From: Ferrimicrobium sp.
GTDB taxonomy: Bacteria > Actinomycetota > Acidimicrobiia > Acidimicrobiales > Acidimicrobiaceae
NCBI RefSeq assembly: GCF_027319265.1
Contig: NZ_DAHVNP010000050.1
Span: 1 to 64,000 of the forward strand
DNA length: 64,000 bases
Direction: 5' to 3'
Positions 35,951 to 44,438 of this stretch are shown here, piece by piece. How positions within the stretch are numbered: the stretch's first letter is position 1; the number at the start of each line of letters is the position of its first letter. The notes beneath the pieces were generated by a model that ran no database searches, was not told the DNA's origin, and was given only the letters and a program-made list of their open reading frames with translations. The position numbers and the translations under genes are program-made.

Positions 35951-36415
35951 TCGGAACCTGCGAATCACCCCTGTGGTCCAGGCCATACGGTCTATCGCCA
36001 GCCTCAATGACAACCACTGCGCAACGGCCCCCACTTGGTTGCGGCGAACATCGTTACTCCGGCCATGTCACGGTGCTCGAGTCCACCCATGGCATCGCCC
36101 CTCTTTGTGTCAATGACCGCGGAGCGTTAGCGATCCCCGACACGAACCCGACAACCCCTATCCAGTCATCCACACACCTTCTCAACCTCCAACCTATGGA
36201 TAGCAACCCGCCGATGAGAAGATCCTGTCACGCGCACCCCGTCACGATATCAGATATGGATGTTCTTCTATCTCGAAATGCCGGAGACATCAAAGCCGCA
36301 CAGAATTCCCGATATCGCCCATGAACTGGTCGCTTACAAATAATGGTCGGCCACTCCGCAACCAACGACCGGCACTCATCTCATCGCCAACACACTTCGG
36401 CCCGGTAGAATGAAT
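35951..36415. other. Intergenic region without recognised gene
   Basis: These 465 bases separate the ECF sigma gene and the rhodanese operator. An open frame at 36007-36324 has no protein-like composition, no ribosome site and no known motif. One TCATCCACA sequence (36167-36175) is near a DnaA box but is single. I see no RNA gene or terminator. Confidence 0.5.
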
Positions 36416-36431
36416 ATACCCCAATAGGTAT
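36416..36431 (+). promoter_or_regulatory. CsoR/CstR-like inverted repeat before the rhodanese gene
   Basis: ATACCCCAATAGGTAT forms perfect 5-bp arms (ATACC/GGTAT) around a 6-bp centre, 23 bp before the start codon. It resembles the operators of the CsoR family (TACCCC-type dyads), whose CstR and related members sense persulfide and control rhodanese genes. No regulator gene of this family is in the window. The regulator is inferred. Confidence 0.45.
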
Positions 36432-36454
36432 GAAACACACGAAGGAGGAGTCCC

Positions 36455-36781
36455 TTGGACCTCGAGATTCAAATTCACGAATTCGAAGCTATCCACGGCG
36501 ATGAGATGGAGATCATCGATGTCCGTGAGGAGTGGGAGTATGCGGCTGGCCACGTACCAGGAGCGGTCAATGTGCCACTCTCCACCCTGGCCGATAACCT
36601 TGATGCCATCCCAAATACTCGCCACTACGTCATCTGTGCCTCAGGCGGTAGAAGTCTACGGGCTGCAGAGGCCCTCCGGAGTGCTGGCTACGAGTCAGTT
36701 TCGGTAGCAGGAGGCACCATCGCTTGGATCAATCGCGGCAATGAGGTGGTCGTCGATGACGACGAGGAGCAGTCAGCTTAG
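36455..36781 (+). CDS. Single-domain rhodanese (sulfurtransferase)
   Basis: The 108-residue protein is one rhodanese domain: EIIDVREEWEYAAGHVPGAV, then the catalytic loop CASGGRS with its active Cys, and a terminal GGTIAWINRG. It would move sulfane sulfur to cyanide, thiols or partner proteins. The TTG start follows a strong AAGGAGGAG site. The inverted repeat upstream suggests sulfur-stress control. The acidic tail (VVDDDEEQS) is unusual but short. It may work with the DUF2892 protein encoded upstream. Confidence 0.92.
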   Translation: MDLEIQIHEFEAIHGDEMEIIDVREEWEYAAGHVPGAVNVPLSTLADNLDAIPNTRHYVICASGGRSLRAAEALRSAGYESVSVAGGTIAWINRGNEVVVDDDEEQSA

Positions 36782-36905
36782 GCCGCAAGCCGCGGGCTTC
36801 TGTCATCATTCCCCGCCTGGTTGGGGCAACAAAGAAAAGTTGCTCGTGACACCGATAAGCGATAGATTGGGTCTGTTAGCGATCAGTCGCATAATCAAGG
36901 GGGGA

Positions 36906-38873
36906 ATGATGACTTCAAACGAAAATCTGCCTGATCTACCGCCAATGGTGCGTGATAGCCAACTTGTTCCGCCGTCCCTCGCCCCTTCATCGCGGTTACC
37001 GGTCAAGACCGAGGCTGAGTTTTGGGATCTCTATCAGCGATCCCTTCGAGATCTCGGTGCCTACTGGCAGGAGGTCGCCAACAGCTTCGAGTGGATGGAC
37101 GGTTGGCCATCTAGTGTCGCACTCGGTGGTGACTTTGCAACCGGATATCGTTTCTTCGATGGTGCCACGATGAATGTGAGCGTGAACTGTATCGACCGTC
37201 ACGCTCGTGCCAATCCGATTAAAGTCGCGCTGTACTGGGTTGGTGAGGATGGGACCGAACGATCATGGACCTACGAGGAACTGCTCGATACCACCGCCCG
37301 CTTTGCCCAAGCACTCACCGATCTCGGTGTCACCAAGGGTGATCGGGTCGCAATATACCTACCGAATCTGCTCGAAACCTTCGCCGCCGTCCATGCGTGC
37401 TTTCGAATCGGCGCCATCTACAACATCATCTTCTCCGGCTTCTCGGCAAGCGCACTCGCCGATCGTATCGTCGATACCTCAGCAAAGGTCGTCATCACCG
37501 CTGATGAGTCAATGCGGCGCGGCCGCCCCGTACCGCTGAAAGCCACCCTTGACAGTGTGCTCGATCGCCTCGAAAGCATCGAACATGTCGTCGTCGTACG
37601 CCGAACAGGTGCCAAGGTGACGATGCGAGCCGGCAAGGACCACTACTTCGACGAACTCCTCGCCGCGACTCCCAACCGTGCAGATCCCGTCGCAATCGAG
37701 GCGAACGAACCCGCCTTTATCATCTACACGAGTGGCACAACCGCCAAACCAAAGGGCCTCGTCCACACAGGGACCGGCTTCCTGGTGGGAACGTACCATG
37801 ACGTGCTCTGGTCCCTCGATCTTGGACCTGAGGATATCTATTGGTGCACGGCAGACACAGGCTGGCTCACCTTCCCGATCTTCGAACTCGTTGGTGGCCT
37901 CGCCCATGGAGCGACGATGGTGGCCTTTGAGGGAGCCCTCGACTACCCAACGCCAGACCGGGCCTATGAGCTGATTGAGAAACTTCATATTACCAAAATC
38001 TTCACCGCACCGACGTTCCTCCGGATGCTCGCTCGCAACGGCGAATCTCTCGCCAAAGCACATGATCTATCGAGCTTGAAGCTCATTGGCCTGGTCGGAG
38101 AGCCCCTCGACGCAAAGACGTGGAACTGGGTTCATGACAACGTTGGCGCCCCTGAGATCGAGATCAACAATACCTATGGCCAATCGGAGACTGGGAGCGC
38201 TTGGACCTCCTCCGCCGTGGGCGTCACTCACTCCAAGCCAGGCTCCTGCGGTCTGGCCCTCCCTGGTCATGCCTTTGAGATTGTCGATGAATCCGGTGAA
38301 CCGGTCGGTCCCGGTAAGGTCGGATATCTCCTGTTGACCCAGCCCTTTCCAACGATGTTTCGTACCATTTGGAACGACCCGGAACGCTATCGCGCCCAGT
38401 ACTTCACCCGCTTTGGCGCTCACCGCTACGACACTGCTGACGCGGCTCTCGTCGATGGCGATGGGCACATCTGGGTCGTCGGGCGGGTTGATGGAGTGAT
38501 CAATGTCGCTGGTCACCGCCTGTCGACTATGGAGATGGAAAGCGCTCTTCTCAGCGTGCCCGGTGTCGCCGAAGCTGCCGTCGTCGGTGTCGATGACGAG
38601 ACAAAGGGACAGGTGCCGGTCGCCTTCGTCTCCCTATCCGCCTCCGCGACCGACATCACTGAGGACGTGCTCAAACAAAAGATCACCGACGAGATCGGGG
38701 CGATCGCACGACCACAAAGCGTCTACCTTCTCTCCACCATGCCCCGCACACGATCTGGAAAAATCGTTCGCCGTCTACTCAAAGAATTGGTCGTAGACGG
38801 TCACACCAGCGGCGATGTCACCGGGCTCGAGGACCCCGAGGTGCTGGCAAAACTTGAGGCGGAACTTCGCTAA
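36906..38873 (+). CDS. Acetyl-CoA/propionyl-CoA synthetase-like ligase
   Basis: The 655-residue AMP-forming ligase has an ACS N-terminal part (FWDLYQRSLRDLGAYWQEVANSFEW). The adenylation P-loop is YTSGTTAKPKGLVHT, followed by NNTYGQSETGSAW and YDTADAALVDGDGHIWVVGR. The C-terminal PRTRSGKIVRRLLK holds the Lys that is acetylated in regulated enzymes. It activates acetate or another short acid to acyl-CoA. Length and motif spacing fit AcsA or PrpE; the substrate is not certain. Either of two tandem ATGs (36906, 36909) follows the G-rich ribosome site. It begins 124 bp after the rhodanese gene. Confidence 0.93.
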   Translation: MMTSNENLPDLPPMVRDSQLVPPSLAPSSRLPVKTEAEFWDLYQRSLRDLGAYWQEVANSFEWMDGWPSSVALGGDFATGYRFFDGATMNVSVNCIDRHARANPIKVALYWVGEDGTERSWTYEELLDTTARFAQALTDLGVTKGDRVAIYLPNLLETFAAVHACFRIGAIYNIIFSGFSASALADRIVDTSAKVVITADESMRRGRPVPLKATLDSVLDRLESIEHVVVVRRTGAKVTMRAGKDHYFDELLAATPNRADPVAIEANEPAFIIYTSGTTAKPKGLVHTGTGFLVGTYHDVLWSLDLGPEDIYWCTADTGWLTFPIFELVGGLAHGATMVAFEGALDYPTPDRAYELIEKLHITKIFTAPTFLRMLARNGESLAKAHDLSSLKLIGLVGEPLDAKTWNWVHDNVGAPEIEINNTYGQSETGSAWTSSAVGVTHSKPGSCGLALPGHAFEIVDESGEPVGPGKVGYLLLTQPFPTMFRTIWNDPERYRAQYFTRFGAHRYDTADAALVDGDGHIWVVGRVDGVINVAGHRLSTMEMESALLSVPGVAEAAVVGVDDETKGQVPVAFVSLSASATDITEDVLKQKITDEIGAIARPQSVYLLSTMPRTRSGKIVRRLLKELVVDGHTSGDVTGLEDPEVLAKLEAELR

Positions 38874-39117
38874 CATCACCGCTCTCTTGGGGGCCCTAGG
38901 TCCGCTTCGGCCACACAGACAAGACGCCACGCGACCCGTTCGTATCGCATCCTGGCTGTGCCCTCGGCAAAGTTTGTGCCTACCTCTCCTATCAACTCTT
39001 GTCTGACCAGTTCGCTACAGCGCACCGGTCAGCCGATCATGCCACAGCACGGCCCAAAAGGAGCGAACCCCCACACCCTCTACAGTCGAACCCATCGTCG
39101 CCTGATCATCCATACGT

Positions 39118-39987
39118 CTATGGAACCAGCGGTACATCAGGAGTGAGCGGCTCTTTTGTCTTGGTTTCATCGCCGGTGGCAACGATTGGGGTGAGACTCG
39201 CCAGCGGCAAGAGCGAAGCTGCCTTCTCCCCACTCAAGAAGGAACCGAGTTCGGCGATGGTGGTCATCAATGGAGCCGGGAAGATCACGGTTGAGTTCTT
39301 ATCAGCGGCGATATCCACCAAGCTCTGCAGGTTACGCAGCTGGAGGGCGAGCGGGTGCGCCATCATGATGTCCGAGGCATCGCCGAGTGCCGCTGCCGCC
39401 ATCGATTCTCCCTCAGCGTTGATGATCTTGGCTCGCTTCTCGCGTTCTGCCTCTGCCTGACGCGCCATAGCCCGCTTCATGCTGTCCGGGAGTTGAATAT
39501 CCTTGAGTTCAACGAGAGTTACCTCGACACCCCAATCCAATGTCGCCACATCGAGAATCTGGCGAATATCCAAGTTGATACGATCTGTCTCTGAAAGCGT
39601 CTCGTCCAACGAGTGCTGTCCAACGACCTTACGCAGAGTCGTCTGGGCAATCTGATCAATCGCCACCGCGACATTTTCGATAGCAACAACCGACTTCACT
39701 GCATCACCAACGCGGAAGTAGGCGACTGCCGAGACATCAACGCTGACATTGTCGCGCGTAATGATTCCTTGCGACTGAATTGGCATCGTCACTATACGCA
39801 GCGACACATGACGGAGGTTGTCCACGATCGGTATGATCAGATGGAGACCTGGTTCACGAGTGCCCAGCAATCGACCAAGACGGAAGACCACACCCATCTC
39901 GTATTGTTTGACGATGCGCACAGAGAGCGCTAAGGCAAGCACGATCACGAGGACTATGACGATCAGAATAACGACAAGTGTGCTCAT
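39118..39987 (-). CDS. Slipin/stomatin-like SPFH-domain membrane protein
   Basis: The 289-residue protein has an N-terminal membrane helix (about 3-23) and an SPFH/band-7 domain. Typical blocks are [35 protein letters not shown], then [20 protein letters not shown] and the helical [19 protein letters not shown]. Slipins form membrane microdomain scaffolds; in bacteria they often pair with a NfeD protease-like partner. No NfeD gene is next to this one. The short C-terminal tail ([15 protein letters not shown]) is unremarkable. Confidence 0.9.
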   Translation of the reverse strand: MSTLVVILIVIVLVIVLALALSVRIVKQYEMGVVFRLGRLLGTREPGLHLIIPIVDNLRHVSLRIVTMPIQSQGIITRDNVSVDVSAVAYFRVGDAVKSVVAIENVAVAIDQIAQTTLRKVVGQHSLDETLSETDRINLDIRQILDVATLDWGVEVTLVELKDIQLPDSMKRAMARQAEAEREKRAKIINAEGESMAAAALGDASDIMMAHPLALQLRNLQSLVDIAADKNSTVIFPAPLMTTIAELGSFLSGEKAASLLPLASLTPIVATGDETKTKEPLTPDVPLVP

Positions 39988-40217
39988 ATGCTGAGCATAG
40001 CCACATTCGTTGTCCGCCCACCGGCCAACCAGCTGTTACCGGTTCAACGCATTCACCGCCACACGCAGCGCTAGGGATTACAAGCCGCTCCCCATCGATC
40101 GACAGGCGACGATACCACGACCGGCTGGTCCCGGCGTGATGGACACGGAACCGTCGGCGACCTCAAGGCGCGAGCATAACCATCCTGTCGCGATCGCATC
40201 AGTGCGATGGCGTCATC

Positions 40218-40412
40218 ATGAGAACCACGCTTGCACTCGATGACAGCTTGATCGTTGATGCACAACGTCTCAACGGTATCCCAGGGAAGAGCGCTCTTGT
40301 GCGCGAGGCTCTGCGTGCACTGATCGAGCGAGAGAGCGCCCGTGGTCTGGTAAGCCTCGGGGAGAGTGCACTTGGCTGCGATCGAGTGCATCGACGACGA
40401 CGTCTCGGGTGA
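40218..40412 (+). CDS. VapB-type antitoxin of a decayed toxin-antitoxin pair
   Basis: The 64-residue protein matches the VapB family with an N-terminal ribbon-helix-helix-like start (MRTTLALDDSLIVDAQRL) and the helix KSALVREALRALIERESAR. VapB binds operator DNA and neutralises its PIN-domain toxin. The stop codon overlaps a GTG that begins a VapC-like N-terminus, the usual vapBC junction. The C-terminal toxin-binding tail (LGCDRVHRRRRLG) looks altered, which fits decay along with the toxin. No strong ribosome site is present. Confidence 0.75.
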   Translation: MRTTLALDDSLIVDAQRLNGIPGKSALVREALRALIERESARGLVSLGESALGCDRVHRRRRLG

Positions 40413-40690
40413 TTCTCTTCGACACGTCGATATCGAGGTGGATCACCTTCGTAACAGGGACCCTTGGGTGGAGAATCTCCTCGCAAGGAATCAGCTCTTG
40501 GGCTATCCTTTGGTCGCCGGTGAGATCACACGTAGCCGGGCCGCCAATCGTAGTGAGACCCTCACTCCGCTTGCCGACCCCACCCTCCTAACAACGCACG
40601 AAGCAACCTTTCAGGCAATCAGGCCAGCACGGCTTCTAGAGGAGCGATTGCGACCAAGGAATTCTCGAGGAGGCCGGTCGAAGGTCGTGC
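40409..40690 (+). pseudogene. VapC-like PIN-domain toxin, frameshifted remnant
   Basis: The GTG at 40409 opens with MILFDTSI, matching the VapC start MILVDTSV that holds the first catalytic Asp. The continuation is in another frame, from about 40435: VDHLRNRDPWVENLLARNQL and then LGYPLVAGEI, which matches the second and third blocks of VapC. Further along, SETLTPLADPTLLTTHEAT keeps a weak resemblance to the middle of the family. The C-terminal acidic site (GxxDxHL) is not found. A net one-base change after codon 8 and probably more damage inactivate the toxin. Confidence 0.7.
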
Positions 40691-40699
40691 ACGGCGTGG

Positions 40700-41374
40700 T
40701 CACTCATCACCCTCATCGACGGGCAGGTCGACCTTGCTGGCAAGCAGGAAGAAGCCACCGGCGAGACCTAACTGGTTAACCACTACCCTGACTATTCGCG
40801 TTCCTCGCGACAACACGACGGGAGTGTCAACAATCTGCATTGATCCGTAGGGGGTGATACGAGACTCTCGAACCTCTAAGATCTCCCCTAAATCCTGACG
40901 AATAGACTCGAGCAGCGTTGCCAAAACGGGCTCGGGTAGCCCCCTCGCAAGCTGTGGATCGCTCAGCATATGACATGTTTTGAACTCTCGGGTGAAGAAA
41001 GCATCGAGAAACGTTCGGGCAACCCCGCGAGCTGATGCAACGGGGAGACGGACCGCATGCTCTTCGGTGCTGGGCTCACGCTCCGCATCGGTAGCATAGC
41101 GCTCAAAGGCCGCCTGGCGTGAGGTTCCGAGCGCCGTGCCGATCGCCGCCCATGACTGGTGTTCTATACGAGCTCGTCGAACTAGCTTCGCGATCGCGTC
41201 GTCAGTGAGTAGACGAAGACTTCGTGCCGATGCAATCACGTCGAGTGTGTCCACCTCGGCCTCCCCACGAAGCCCAGCCAGCGTCACCTCCGCCGCCATT
41301 GCCAACCCCCCAACAAACAGCACATCATTCATCATCACATCACGATCGTTCGGATTGGCCTCGGAACTGTTCAT
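40700..41374 (-). CDS. Helix-turn-helix protein with DUF3887-like C-terminal domain
   Basis: The 224-residue protein has an N-terminal helical part with a sigma-4-like helix-turn-helix (about 65-95, HQSWAAIGTALGTSRQAAFE). A C-terminal alpha-beta domain (about 118-222) resembles DUF3887/NTF2-like ligand-binding domains. This architecture is known in actinobacteria but its function is not. It could be a transcription regulator with an effector pocket. It is convergent to the vapBC remnant, ten bases from it. Confidence 0.6.
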   Translation of the reverse strand: MNSSEANPNDRDVMMNDVLFVGGLAMAAEVTLAGLRGEAEVDTLDVIASARSLRLLTDDAIAKLVRRARIEHQSWAAIGTALGTSRQAAFERYATDAEREPSTEEHAVRLPVASARGVARTFLDAFFTREFKTCHMLSDPQLARGLPEPVLATLLESIRQDLGEILEVRESRITPYGSMQIVDTPVVLSRGTRIVRVVVNQLGLAGGFFLLASKVDLPVDEGDE

Positions 41375-41536
41375 CGGCCCGACGGTACAACGATTGCGTC
41401 CATTATTCCAAACATCATGATCGCCACCTCGTCAACTCCCTCGACACACCTTTGCATGACCCACACGTTTTCCCGTCACGACCTACGTTCGATGGCGATC
41501 AGCACACCTCATCTTCGGAGGGTTCCAGCGCTTCCG

Positions 41537-41896
41537 TCATTGCTTGACGGAGAGCCCTGCGTCAGAGAGTGCGCGCACCGTTGCTTGTGGGTCGTCGAGC
41601 CCCACCACCCACACATCGAACGGGCCCTCGACAAGCCGGACAAACAGACCCTTGTGCTGATGAGAATGGACCGCGGCGAGTATCCGTTCGTCGCTCGTAA
41701 AGCTCCCCACGGCCACGCGGCCAGGGATTCTCTCCCCAACACGAAGGCCATGGACAGACTGAATCGGCTCATCCACCAGGCGGATCTCTTGCACGCTGGC
41801 AAGAGCAACCGATTGATCGCGATGGACCCCGAGAACGTGCTCCATCGTCGTGAAATGAAAGTGGAGCTTTCCATCCTCGACCAACACCTCAGCCAT
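41537..41896 (-). CDS. Conserved hypothetical, beta-rich PH-like protein
   Basis: The 119-residue product starts at ATG 41896, seven bases after AGGAGGT, a strong ribosome site. It has alternating hydrophobic strands (KLHFHFTTMEHVLGVHRD, SVALASVQEIRLVDEP, VGSFTSDERILAAVH) and a final helix (DPQATVRALSDAGL). The pattern is like small PH-domain-like proteins of actinobacteria whose function is unknown. It lacks a signal peptide or membrane segment. Confidence 0.6.
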   Translation of the reverse strand: MAEVLVEDGKLHFHFTTMEHVLGVHRDQSVALASVQEIRLVDEPIQSVHGLRVGERIPGRVAVGSFTSDERILAAVHSHQHKGLFVRLVEGPFDVWVVGLDDPQATVRALSDAGLSVKQ

Positions 41897-42428
41897 CACC
41901 AACCTCCTCTCTCACGCGCAATTGCGCAGATGCACGTCCAGCCTATCGAAGCATGAGGGTTGTGTCAAGTTACCTTGACAGCGACTTCAATCTGTCGTTC
42001 GCACCGGCCACCAAGCCGCGACTCGACCAGATCTTCCTCGGAGTCCGCCTCAACCACCATTGCAGGAGAAGATTTGACCGAGGGCACGCTCAGGCGGCTG
42101 AAACGCCCGAACGTCCAGGGAGACTCCAACTCACGGATCTCGATCCGCTCGCGCTCGGCGCAGAGGTTGGCGGATGTAGCGATCGCGGAGACCGTATGTG
42201 TAGGCGCTTTGGAACCTACCGCAACACCGAGTGCCATTGGAAGTGACAGAATAGTCGTCTTCCTTAGGGCCATCGGAGGGTATCCGTTGGCTCGCCAGCG
42301 CGGAATACTCGCTCGATCGCTCTAGGGTGTCACCTCCAGACCCATCCGCCAACTGGACTCTGATCAATTCGCATAAACTCGATAAAGGTCATACGATCGT
42401 ACGTCACTTCAGAGAGGGGTGCTCAAGC
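41897..42428. other. Intergenic region with weak open frames
   Basis: These 532 bases hold overlapping frames on both strands. The most protein-like is on the minus strand (41965-42273, up to 102 codons), but it lacks a convincing ribosome site and a recognised family. I do not call a gene. The right part should contain the promoter of the quinone oxidoreductase at 42429. Confidence 0.4.
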
Positions 42429-43361
42429 ATGAAAGCCGTCTTCTACAACACGTTTGGTGCTCTCGATGTCCTTGAATACGGTGAACTTGACCGTCCTGAT
42501 CTCGGACCCGACAGTGTTTTAGTCCAGGTCGCTGCTGCCTCAGTCAATCCCGTGGACTGGAAGCTGATGTCGGGAGGCCTGCGATCGCGGATGACCTCGG
42601 TCTTTCCCGTCGTTCCCGGGTGGGATCTCGCTGGCATCGTGCAGGAAGTCGGCCCATCGGTCACCCAGGTACGCGTCGGCGATGAGGTTTTTGGCTACGC
42701 CCGCATGGACTTTGTCCACCATGGGACGTTTGCGGAATTTACTGCGGTCCCAGAGCGGGTATTGGCACAGCGTCCCACCTCGCTCTCCTACGGAGAGGCG
42801 GCCGCACTCCCCCTAGCTGGCCTGACCGCCTACCAAGCACTCGTCCATCGCCTTCATCTCGATGCGGAGGACCGCTTGCTTGTCATCGGAGGAGCTGGGG
42901 GCGTTGGAGGCTTTGCCATCCAGATCGCCCGGTCCCTTGGAACTGAAGTCTACGCCACCGGATCCCCTGGCAATCATGCTTACCTTGCGTCGCTTGGCGC
43001 ACATCCCGTCGCACATCCCACCGACGCCCGCCAGACACTCGAGACCATTAAGCCGACGGCAGTTCTCGACCTCTACGGCGGCGAGCCACTGCAGGAGAGT
43101 ATCAACCTACTCAAGGGAGCAGAACGCATAGCTACGATCGCCGACCCATCCATTGTTGCCCACGGTGGCCATTACGTATTTGTTCAACCCTCATCAAATG
43201 ACCTTGATGCCCTCAGTAATCTGGTCAACTCCGGTCAACTCCACGTTGAGATTCAAGAACGCTTTGCTCTCGCGGAGACAAAAGCCGCCTTCGCGGCCTC
43301 GATGGAGGGTCATGTGCGCGGGAAGCTTGTGATCGACGTAGCAGAACTCGAGCCCCGTTGA
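42429..43361 (+). CDS. Zinc-free quinone oxidoreductase-like MDR protein
   Basis: The 310-residue protein is a medium-chain dehydrogenase/reductase without zinc ligands. Features are the N-terminal MKAVFYNTFGALDVLEYGE, substrate region ASVNPVDWKLMSGG, PGWDLAGIV, and cofactor motif LLVIGGAGGVGGFAIQIA in the Rossmann fold. It likely reduces quinones or enones with NADPH. The ATG at 42429 follows GAGAGGGG; a longer frame from 42327 is not needed. It is coupled to the next gene by a TTGA overlap. Confidence 0.9.
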   Translation: MKAVFYNTFGALDVLEYGELDRPDLGPDSVLVQVAAASVNPVDWKLMSGGLRSRMTSVFPVVPGWDLAGIVQEVGPSVTQVRVGDEVFGYARMDFVHHGTFAEFTAVPERVLAQRPTSLSYGEAAALPLAGLTAYQALVHRLHLDAEDRLLVIGGAGGVGGFAIQIARSLGTEVYATGSPGNHAYLASLGAHPVAHPTDARQTLETIKPTAVLDLYGGEPLQESINLLKGAERIATIADPSIVAHGGHYVFVQPSSNDLDALSNLVNSGQLHVEIQERFALAETKAAFAASMEGHVRGKLVIDVAELEPR

Positions 43362-44314
43362 CCGTTACCCTCGTCGATGATGCCATGGTCGCCGCCCACC
43401 TCGATGCGGGATTAGCTTACCAAGCGATTGAGGAGGCACTCAGCGAGTATCAGAGTGGAACGCTGTTCGCTCCTGCCCGACAGCAGAGCTCGCTCGGGGA
43501 GGGTTCGTTCGTCTTCACCAGCGGTGCCTTTCGTCAGGGTTACGGTTTTCGAGCCTATGACACCTTTCCCAACCAGTACGATGACCAACTCACCGCTGTC
43601 TGGGACAAGACCGGCCGGCTATCCGGGGTCGTCGTGGGCCCCGAACTCGGACGACGACGCACCGGAGCGCTTGGGGCGGCAGCCGCCGTTCGCCTTCTTC
43701 CAGCTGGCGACGGACTCACCGTCGGGGTCATCGGCGCGGGAGCGCAGGCCTTTGCCCAGCTATGGGCCATTCTCGCGGTCCATTCCATCAGGGAAGTGCG
43801 TTCACACCGTCGCAACCAGGAAGCCAATCTCGCCTTTGCCCAAAGAGTCGAGCGTGAACTCGGAATCACGACTCGTGCGCTGGTGAGCGCCCAAGCCACG
43901 TGTCACGAAGTCGACCTTCTGATAATCGCCACGGGGGCATCGGAACCGGTCATCGAGGATTCATGGATCAGTGACTCCTGCACCATCTTCACCTTGGGGC
44001 CAAAGCGGCGTGACGCCTGCGAGCTTCCAGAGTCTCTCTTCGCTCGAGCCCGACGCATCACCTCGGACTCAGTCGCACAGATGCAAGCAGAGGGCCAGGA
44101 GGCAATCATTGCGGCGAGTCGGGTCGTCCCGCTGGGCTATCTCAGACCACTCACCGACAAAGCTAACCCACCACGCTGGACTGCCTACGAGCCAGCTCCG
44201 AGTGCAAGCGCCGACCCCCCTGGTCTCCAACTGTACCTCTCAACGGGCCTAGCGGGCACGGAACTCTTCGTCGCTCGGGCTCTCATCGCGAAACTCCAAG
44301 CGAACCCTCACTGA
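43358..44314 (+). CDS. Ornithine cyclodeaminase/mu-crystallin family protein
   Basis: The 318-residue NAD(P)-binding protein starts with TTG at 43358, overlapping the preceding stop. Family features are the GFRAYDTFP block, LGRRRTGALGAAAAVRLLP and the dinucleotide motif VGVIGAGAQAFAQLWAI. Members include ornithine cyclodeaminase, alanine dehydrogenase and ketimine or pyrroline reductases. The usual substrate Lys and Asp positions are not clearly recognisable, so the reaction is unknown. Coupling to an MDR reductase suggests one pathway acting on a carbonyl or imine. Confidence 0.8.
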   Translation: MTVTLVDDAMVAAHLDAGLAYQAIEEALSEYQSGTLFAPARQQSSLGEGSFVFTSGAFRQGYGFRAYDTFPNQYDDQLTAVWDKTGRLSGVVVGPELGRRRTGALGAAAAVRLLPAGDGLTVGVIGAGAQAFAQLWAILAVHSIREVRSHRRNQEANLAFAQRVERELGITTRALVSAQATCHEVDLLIIATGASEPVIEDSWISDSCTIFTLGPKRRDACELPESLFARARRITSDSVAQMQAEGQEAIIAASRVVPLGYLRPLTDKANPPRWTAYEPAPSASADPPGLQLYLSTGLAGTELFVARALIAKLQANPH

Positions 44315-44390
44315 TCCCTCATCACTTCGCGGTTAACCGCATACGAGCGGAGCGTTCATCGAACCTGCTCGGCGCTAGCTTCACCGCGTC

Positions 44391-44438
44391 AAAACAAAAG
44401 AGCCGACGGAGGTGTCCCCCAAACACCCCTGCCGACTC
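44391..44438 (-). terminator. Rho-independent terminator on the minus strand
   Basis: Read on the minus strand, a 16-bp stem (44423-44438 with 44400-44415) has 15 pairs including G-U wobbles, followed directly by TTTTGTTTT. On the plus strand the wobbles become A-C mismatches and there is no T-tract, so it serves a transcript coming from the right. Confidence 0.75.

Noticed and set aside
36167-36175. Single DnaA-box-like TCATCCACA
   Set aside because: One imperfect box with no cluster, no A/T-rich unwinding region and no dnaA or dnaN nearby.
36007-36324. 105-codon plus frame between ECF sigma and rhodanese
   Set aside because: No ribosome site, no fold-like pattern and no motif.
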